From NCBI GenBank assembly GCA_943704525.1, contig CALSCQ010002686.1, forward strand, positions 1 through 19,330: a stretch of DNA of 19,330 nt, read 5' to 3'. A program made the translations under genes and the position numbers. Below, in pieces: positions 12,835 to 19,330 of the stretch. Below the pieces are notes generated by a model. It ran no database searches, was not told the origin of the DNA, and saw only the letters and a program-made list of their open reading frames with translations. Position 1 is the stretch's first letter. Every line of letters starts with the position of its first letter. Origin of the DNA: Pigoraptor vietnamica (taxonomy: Eukaryota; Opisthokonta; Filasterea).

Positions 12835-13267
12835 GGCATAGCCACGGCACACTCGTGTCGCTAGTTTCAATTATAGTTGGCCGTACAGTTGAATAGCCGG
12901 TGCTCTAAGAGTCCGATGTAACATATTTGTTACTCCGTGTTCACGTGCCCTCGCTATCACGTGATCTGTCTTGATGGGCGTACAATGGCGTTCTCCGTGC
13001 CCTTGGCAACACCCGTATGCGTCCCCAATTTAATCTGAACATTTGGGTGTAAATTTCGACAAATTTCGCGTCAATGTTTCAAATTGAGTACGCCCCCAAG
13101 TGTGGCTATTACCGCTTTTGGGCGTTGAGTTCAGTCGTTGCCACCTTGATTCAAACCCACGGCCAACAGCACCCCGCAATCCCTGTGCGACCAAGAAAGG
13201 TCCGTTTTTCCAATTTCGCTGCAGTCTCCACTGCTCTCGGTCCCTGCGGGTGCGTCGTGTGGAAAGA
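12835..13267. promoter_or_regulatory. Divergent intergenic region shared by INTS3 and the receptor kinase gene
   Basis: These 433 bp lie between divergent start codons and hold no supported exon. Elements seen: two CACGTG boxes (12942-12947 and 12958-12963); a minus-strand CTATAATTGAAACT about 30-45 bp before the INTS3 start that may act as a TATA-like or initiator region; two AAATTTCG copies near 13050-13070; and a tRNA-like B box at 13149-13158 on the minus strand. The assignments are inferences from position and motif only. Confidence 0.55.
12956..12965. promoter_or_regulatory. ATCACGTGAT palindrome (E-box)
   Basis: A perfect 10-bp palindrome around a CACGTG core, the target class of bHLH or bHLH-ZIP factors. 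TCACGTGATC recurs at 17809-17818 upstream of the WD40 gene. It lies 122 bp upstream of the INTS3 start and about 300 bp upstream of the kinase start. Confidence 0.4.
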
Positions 13268-16200
13268 ATGGGACGCGGGGCGCTGCTTGCGCTCGCCGTG
13301 CTGTTGGCAGCAGAGTGCGTGTGGGGCCAGTACACGCTCAGCATCATTCACACGGGCGAAATTCGCGGCCAGCTCAACGAAGACAGCGGCTCCAATGCCG
13401 GAATGCAGCGCATCGCACAGGTCATTGCGGACTACCATGCGCTGCAGCAGGTGGACAATCGCTTTCTGCTGACGGTCGATTGCGGCGGGCAGCTGGGAAC
13501 GACCGTCTGGGATCTGTACTACAAGGGCAAGCAGACGCCGACCCTCCAGTCGCAGCTAGGATACAACGCCCGCGGGTGCGTGCACGCACGAGGGCACTTA
13601 TGCGCCCCGTTTCGCCCAATGATGATGTCTATCAGCGCGTCGGGTCATTGTGCTGTGTGGTGGTCGAGCGCGTTTTTTGCGTGAGTGGGTACGTGAGAGA
13701 GAATCCGAATTGACGCTTGTTCGCCATTCTCTGCAGGATGGGCCTCTCGGACTCGCACCAGGGGCCCTTCCCTCTGAGCGAAATCCTCGACCTCACGACG
13801 CCGTTCATGCCCACGGTGGCGTCCAACATGATCATCTCTTCTCAGCTCAAGCTCGCGACGCAGATAAAGAAGTTTGCCGCGGTCAACATCACGAACCCTC
13901 TCGGGCAGAACCTCACGATCGGCTTTGTCGGCTACGTCAAGCAGGACTACTGCCAGCTCGCCGTGTGCTACTCTGGGACGGACACGGTGATACAGATTGG
14001 CGACATCCCCTCGAGCCTCACGAGCGCCATCAATGCACTCAAGGCCTCGACGCGCGTCGACCTCGTCATTTGCCTCGCGGGATGGACCACGTTTGCCGAG
14101 GTGCAATCCGTGATGACGTCTGTGAACGGCGTGGACATTTGGATTGCGGACGGTAACGCGGTCCAGATTGCCTCCACGGGCGGCCCTATCGCGAACGCGG
14201 GCGGAGCGTCGACGGGTCCTATTGTCAAGACGGCGCCGAACAGTGCGTATCTGCGGCGCCCCACTGTTACGTGTTGTCGTTTCTTCGTGCCTTCATGTGT
14301 GCTGATGACGTCTTGCGCCCTGCAGGCAAGCCGACGTACCTCATTGGCCAGGCGGACTACCGCTACGTGGGCGCTGCGAACTTCACGTTTGACGGGACGG
14401 GCGCGGTCACCGCGGCCAACTCGAAGTCGATCTACCTCAAGAACTGCGCGTCGGGACAGCCGTGTGTCGGCACGGTGTCTGCGGTCAACACGACCCTGTA
14501 CAACCTGCAGGTCGCTGTCGATACCTGGCGCAAGCAGTCGATCGGCACGACAGTCACCAAGCTCGACGGCGACTGGTTCGTGTGCCGCTTCTTCGAGTGC
14601 AACGGTGGCAACCTCATCTCGGACGCGATGCGGTGGAAGTCTCCCGACGTCTGCCAGGTACGGGCTCCTCCAGTGTTTTTTTTTTTCTTTCTTTCTTTCT
14701 TCTTTTCCCGCACGTGCGGCCACACTGTCAGGCCACGGAGGACACGGAACTGATTGTGGCTTACGCCTTCCCGCGCAGATTGCGTTTGTGAACAGCGGCG
14801 GCATCCGTGCCGCGATCAATGCGGGCCCGATCACGCTCGACTCGATTCTCACGATGCTGCCCTTCCGCAACCTCATGTCGTCGTTCACGATCGACGGCGC
14901 GACGCTGCTTCAGATGCTCCAGAACGCCGTCTCGCTCATCCCCAAGGACTACACGAACGCAACGATGCGCCAGTTCGCCTACGACAATGGTGGCACTGGC
15001 CGCTTTTTGCAGGTGGGTGTCGCACTTGATGCCTCAATGGGTCCATTACGTGGGCGCACCTCGCATCGTGACTCACTCTTTCCGTCTCTTCTTTCTGTGT
15101 CGATGCAGTGGTCCGGCCTCCGCTATTCGTACGACCCGACCAAGCCCGTGGGTCAGCGCATCGTGAATGTGGAGACGCAGAACTTTGACAAGTCGTGGTC
15201 GCGCCTCGACACGAAGCGGCCGTACAAGCTCTGCGGACCCGACATTGAACGCAAGGGTGGCGACGGCTACTTTATGCTGATCAACGGCACGACGGATGCC
15301 TACGACAACGGCCCCCCACTCGACGTCATCCTCAGCGACTATGTCGCGCACTTTTCGCCGATCAACTACACCGTGTCGAACTCTTCGGCGCGCATCAGCA
15401 TCCAGATTGTAACGGAGGAAAACAACTTTTTCTGCTCGCTCCCGTGCATCAACGGTCGGTGCATCGCCGTCGACACGTGCTCGTGCCAGACGGGATGGAC
15501 ATCTGCCCGCTGCGATGTCGCGCTCGCGTCGCTTACCCACTCATCGAGCAACGTCACCGTCATCGTCGCCCCCGCCGTCGTCGGCTCTGTGGCCCTTCTC
15601 ACGGTGATTGGGTGAGTTGATGCATTAATCCTGTCTGTTGTTTGCGCGATTGTTTTCCTGTTCGCGGTTGTGTGTGACCACGCTGCTAACTGTGTTGCGC
15701 CTGCGCAGTCTTGTCGCCGCACGCCGCATGCGCTCTCGCTTCCGCGAGACGGAAAAGAAGATGTGGCGCAAGCACATTCCGTTCGAGGAGCTCGTGTTTG
15801 GCGACAAGGTTGGCGAGGGTGCGTCGGGTGTTATTTACAAGGGAACATGGCGCGGCACCACCGTCGCCATCAAGCAGTGGATCGGCATTCAGCTCATGGA
15901 GGAGGCCAACGAGGTGGGGAGTTGTGGCTGCTCGCATGTGACGCAATGTCGGATTGCTATCCCCTTCCTGTCTAGCCCACGACACCGGTCGTTAGTGCTG
16001 TTTGTTGCTGCGTGCGATATCTGACAAGTGGCGCTCCGCAGGAGCTCAAGTCGCAGGAGGACTACGGCGCCAAGGCAAACAAGGCGATGCGCACCGTCGG
16101 ACAGAGCGTCTCGTCGGACCAGAAGAGCACGACGTCGTCGATTGGCAAGACGAAGAAGCTGACCATGTCGACGGCGCAGTCGATCGCGATGAACGCCTTT

Positions 16201-17633
16201 GACGCGTTCCAGGACGAAATTGGCATCATGTGCTCGCTGCGCCATCCGAACGTGCTGCTCTACATGGGCACGTGCCCGCCCCCCAACCTCTGCATCATCA
16301 CGGAATTCATGAGCCGCGGTGAGCCAATATGCTGTCCTAGCGTGAGCTGGATTTCTGCTTCGACCTCGTCTGCACGAGCGTGTGGACGCTGTGAAATCTC
16401 AGCATCAAAAGCAACCTCGCTCACGTGCGTGCGTTCGCAGGTTCTCTCGACACGATCCTGCACAAGAAGGGCCTGCACATGGACTGGGCGCTGCGTGTGT
16501 CCCTCTCGCAGCAGATCGCGCTTGGCCTCAACTACCTCCACATGCACGACCCCGCCATCCTCCACTGCGATCTCAAGGTGAATGGCTGTTGCGCAACACT
16601 CGGCTCGCCGTACAGTTGTCGTGCGCCGTGTTCAAGTATAGTGTACATGTTTGTGCCTTCATGTTGCTAAACGCGTGAACATTTGCAGTCGATGAACATT
16701 CTTGTCGACGAGCACTGGGTTGCGAAAGTGTGCGATTTCGGTCTTACCCGCTTTAAGGACAACAAGAAGAAGGACGGCGGGCAGAGTGGGTATCACGGCG
16801 TTGCTTTCTTCAACGCGCCTTCGTACCAACACAAGCTGCCGTCGCCGCTTTCATGACCACTGATGTGAATGCGATGTGTGCTCACTGGATTCCCCGCTTT
16901 GCTGCAGGCCTCGTCGGCACGCTGCTGTGGATGGCCCCCGAGGTGCTCCAGGGCATCCGCTACACGGAGAAGAGCGGTGCGTGCCGTTGTTTTCCTGTTG
17001 CACGTGTGAGAAGCCAACCCCGCTGAGCGCCCCTTGTTTGCCCACGCGCAGACGTGTACAGCTACGGCATGATTCTGTTTGAGATTGCCTCGCGCAAGTA
17101 TCCCTTTGAGGACCAGCTCGACGAGAGCGCCAAGTCGAAGGAGGGCATCGAGACGCTCCTCAGCGGCATCTGCGACGGTGCGTGCACGCCCATTGATGCT
17201 TGTTTCCTCTCTGTGTGTGCCGGCTGTTCCTTCTTCTTGTCACCGTCGATTGCTGACAAGTCTCGCTGTGCAGGCGTGCGCCCGCCCATTCCCAAGCACA
17301 CGCCGCGGGATTTTGCGACGCTGATCGAGGCGTGCTGGCAGACGAGCGACGTGGCGCGCATGAACCTCTCCGTCGTCGCCGAGAAGCTCACCAAGCTGTT
17401 GGAGGACGTGAGTGCGCCGCACAGGTATCGCGTGCAAAGCGAGTGCAAACTGACATTGCTCCTTGTCTTCGCAGAGGGAACACCTCGAGGTGCTGCCCGT
17501 CAACGACAAGGAGACGACGACGGCATCGAAGCCAATGCTCGCAAGCAACGCGCCCGTGCAAATGGCGCCCGAGGATGCGGCCGAGACGGACAAGCTCGTC
17601 GACGACGTGCTCAAGGACACGGCCGACATGTAA
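13268..17633 (+). CDS. Receptor kinase with inactive 5'-nucleotidase-like ectodomain, EGF module and TKL-type kinase
   Basis: Thirteen exons (13268-13575, 13737-14242, 14326-14657, 14779-15012, 15109-15611, 15709-15913, 16042-16318, 16441-16577, 16689-16785, 16908-16976, 17052-17177, 17274-17407, 17475-17633) encode 1028 residues. Signal peptide 1-20. Residues 21 to about 270 follow the metallophosphatase half of 5'-nucleotidases, but ligand motifs are replaced: GEIR at 30-33 for NDxH, GG at 73-74 for GD, GLSD at 105-108 for GNHE. Residues 272 to about 550 are the nucleotidase C-domain: CRFFECNGGNLISDAM (358-373), NSGGIR (387-392), LPF (409-411), GDGY (511-514). A six-cysteine EGF-like module spans 569-595, followed by a membrane helix at about 608-632. 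The kinase (about 656-975) has GEGASG, Lys683, Glu755, HCDLKSMN (830-837), DFG (850-852) and APE (876-878), so it should be active. About 55 extra residues sit between Lys683 and the alpha-C helix. The acidic tail is 977-1028. Nucleotide sensing is inferred. Confidence 0.93.
14675..14708 (+). repeat. Pyrimidine tract (T-run and CTTT repeats) in receptor kinase intron 3
   Basis: Twelve T followed by CTTT repeats lie early in the intron 14658-14778, about 70 nt before the chosen acceptor. It could serve an alternative acceptor (for example CTGTCAG ending at 14731), but that would not preserve the nucleotidase frame. Confidence 0.7.
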
Positions 17634-18001
17634 CTGCTACGCCCCTTCGTGTTCAGCCACACGCCCACCGCATGTGTGGCAATGCCCCCTTTTGTTTTAT
17701 TCCTTTCTTTTCCCTCCTCACGTGTGAATAGCGTTCACTTTGCCATCGCGCGCTTAAACGGCAGTAAAGGCCGGCCAGTTACCGATGGTGCCCATGTTAC
17801 CTCACACCTCACGTGATCGTTGGCGCAAAAAAATTTGAAACTGGCCGTTCATTCAGACGGTTGAGTTATTTGACGGCACCGCAGATCTCCCCATGCATCT
17901 CAGCCTACGTCGGTCGCCAGAGTAGAGTCCCCTTGCCCTCCGTTCGCGGGCGGTGAAGAGATAATGCGCATCGTGTGAGCGAACCCGAATACCGCTGCAG
18001 A
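17634..18001. promoter_or_regulatory. Spacer between the receptor kinase and WD40 genes
   Basis: These 368 bp should hold the 3' UTR of the kinase gene and the promoter of the WD40 gene. A T-rich stretch (TTTGTTTTATTCCTTTC, 17690-17707) may belong to the 3' processing region. TCACGTGATC at 17809-17818 and AAAAAAATTTGAAACTGG at about 17826-17843 lie 160-190 bp before the WD40 start. No exon is seen. Confidence 0.5.
17809..17818. promoter_or_regulatory. TCACGTGATC E-box upstream of the TBC1D31-like gene
   Basis: Identical over 10 bp to 12957-12966 in the INTS3/receptor kinase promoter. It contains a CACGTG core about 190 bp before the presumed start codon. Confidence 0.35.
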
Positions 18002-19250
18002 ATGGAGCGCAAGCTGGCTGCCGTTCAGGGCGGAGGCCGCTTCCCCACCGAGAAATGGTGCGTCGGTGTCTCTCGTCAAGAGCTCACGTGTCGAATCGCA
18101 ATTCTTGTTGAAAATTTTTGAGTTTTTTTAGTTGTGTTCGAGACACTGTTTGGCGATGAAGCCCCGCGCGATACTGAGGTCGCGTCGTAGGGACACACTG
18201 CGCATCGACCCCTGTTCGCCGCTGAGCGACGCGCTCCCGCTGAGCGACTTCACGCACGTGACGTACGACGTCAGTGGGCGCAATATGTACGGCGTCGACC
18301 GCAGGGGCAACATCTTTGCGTTCGACTTCGTGCTGCATAGGTGGGGTGTTGGGTGTCCCGCTATGCAAAGTGACTACCTTCGTTCATGCACGCGAGATTC
18401 GCCGAGTGACGATTGTGCGTGTAACTCGGCAGGTACTGGATGCACCGCACTGGGCAGCGCGCCACGGCCATTGCGTGCTCAGCGGCATCGAGGACGGAGC
18501 TGTTTGTCGCGCACTCGGACGGCATCGTGCGAGTGTACGCGGCCGATCTCGGTCACAAGGGTGCGTTTACGTGTTTTCTCTTGCTCCCACGTGCGTGCGC
18601 CCTTTATGCAAAGCACCTTGATGTAACAACGGGGTGTTGATCCGTGGCGTGCCCCTCTGAGATAGAACAATAACTCATGCCGACGCCTCATTCGCCGCCA
18701 CTCTTTGCAGGTGGACTGACCGAAGTGCACGAACTGCGCGGACACCGGTCGCACGTGCGCTGCGTGGCCGTGCACCCGTTTGGCGATCTCGTCGCGACCG
18801 TGTCACGTGACGCGTGCTGCGTGTGGGACTCGACGCCTGACGGGCAGCTTGCGCGCGTGCGCACACTCGCCGGCGCTGACCACGTCGGCGTCACAAGCGT
18901 GAGTCTCACCGTGCGCCATGCATATGTACAAGAGGACGGGCGCGCGATTGCGGCCGTTGTCTCTGGTTTTGTCATCCCACACACCGCGTCCGCCTGCTTC
19001 CCTCGTTCCAACAAGCTGTCGACTGTATGTGTGCGAGTTGGATCGTCTCACGTTGTCCCGGCGCGCAGGTGCTGTTCCTCGCGAACCCGAGCGCGATTGT
19101 GACGGCGTTTGAAGACAACGCGGTCGTCGTGTGGGCACTGCCGTCATTCAACTACCTGTGCTCGCTCGGGGGTCCGGAGGGCGCCAACTGTCCGGACAAC
19201 ATAGTCGGCCTCGCCGCAAGCGACGACTCTCAACTCCTCGTGGGCGCGGG
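18002..19250 (+). CDS. TBC1D31: TBC1D31-like WD40-repeat protein, 5' part (continues beyond window)
   Basis: Exons: first exon 18002-18058 (uncertain), then about 18191-18340, 18433-18560, 18711-18898 and 19069-19250; the last ends at GTGCGT in phase 2 and the gene runs off the window. The protein shows WD40 blades: FTHVTYDVSGRNMYGVDRRG with NIFAFDF, ELFVAHSDGIVRVYAADLG, ELRGHRSHVRCVAVHPFGDL then VATVSRDACCVWD, and AIVTAFEDNAVVVWALPSF. Order and spacing match the N-terminal propeller of animal TBC1D31/WDR67, a centriolar satellite protein with a C-terminal TBC domain (not in the window). The first intron is uncertain. Donor TGGTGCGTC at 18057 in phase 2 must join an acceptor at 18190 (CGTCGTAG) or 18178 (ATACTGAG); the T-rich acceptor at 18131 would hit a stop. 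Alternatively translation starts at ATG 18156 and the upstream exon is 5' UTR. Orthology rests on the propeller only. Confidence 0.78.
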
Positions 19251-19330
19251 GTGCGTCCACTGGCCCGGCACCCCTATCGTGACTATCTTATCGGACGCCA
19301 ATTTTCTAAGGCTATCCCCTTCCCCCCCCC

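Noticed and set aside
13149-13158. A functional tRNA gene on the minus strand
   Set aside because: The B-box resemblance is not supported by acceptor, D, anticodon or T stems.
16560-16577. Receptor kinase as a pseudokinase because HRD reads HCD
   Set aside because: The Arg to Cys change keeps the catalytic Asp832, and Lys683, Glu755, Asn837 and DFG are all present, so activity is likely.

Overview
This is a 19.3 kb piece of a compact, intron-rich eukaryotic nuclear genome. Most exons are GC-rich. Introns are short (mostly about 60-250 bp), start mainly with GTGCGT or GTGAGT, and several carry (GT)n tracts. Codon choice, gene density and the style of the TKL kinase suggest a free-living heterotrophic protist, perhaps an amoebozoan or a similar unicellular lineage. 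The species cannot be fixed from the sequence alone. No bacterial operons, CRISPR arrays, insertion sequences or convincing tRNA/rRNA genes were found. The window starts with a G run and ends with a C run, and genes are cut at both ends, so it is probably a contig or contig-edge fragment.

Six protein genes were rebuilt exon by exon; for every joined model the splice phases agree and the reading frame stays open. (1) 196-1211, plus: the 3' part of a p24/TMED cargo receptor. (2) 5909-1453, minus: a 675-residue protein with an Afi1-type N-terminal docking domain and a SPA (DENN-like) domain, 18 exons. (3) 6572-9214, plus: ethanolamine-phosphate cytidylyltransferase (PCYT2), 12 exons, 385 residues. 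(4) 12834-9492, minus: Integrator subunit 3 (INTS3), 8 exons, about 907 residues. (5) 13268-17633, plus: a 1028-residue single-pass receptor with a 5'-nucleotidase-like ectodomain, an EGF-like module, a membrane segment and a TKL-type kinase, 13 exons. (6) 18002-19250, plus: the 5' part of a WD40 protein matching the N-terminus of TBC1D31 (WDR67).

Genes 1/2 and 3/4 converge with short spacers. Genes 2/3 and 4/5 diverge from shared promoter regions (662 bp and 433 bp). Gene 6 follows gene 5 in tandem after 368 bp. The genes serve unrelated housekeeping roles: the secretory pathway, vesicle trafficking/polarity, phospholipid synthesis, snRNA/transcription processing, signalling, and centriolar satellite/Rab-GAP-like function. 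They do not form a pathway or operon.

The most interesting object is gene 5. Its ectodomain has the fold signatures of CD73/UshA-type nucleotidases. All the metal-ligand motifs of the catalytic N-domain are replaced, while the nucleoside-binding residues of the C-domain are kept and the intracellular kinase looks fully active. This predicts a catalytically dead nucleotidase acting as a nucleotide/nucleoside-sensing receptor kinase. Other notable structures are an intronic tandem repeat that copied a splice acceptor, a likely GC-AG intron, a possible in-frame 39-nt cassette exon, promoter palindromes, and a sharp compositional change inside INTS3.
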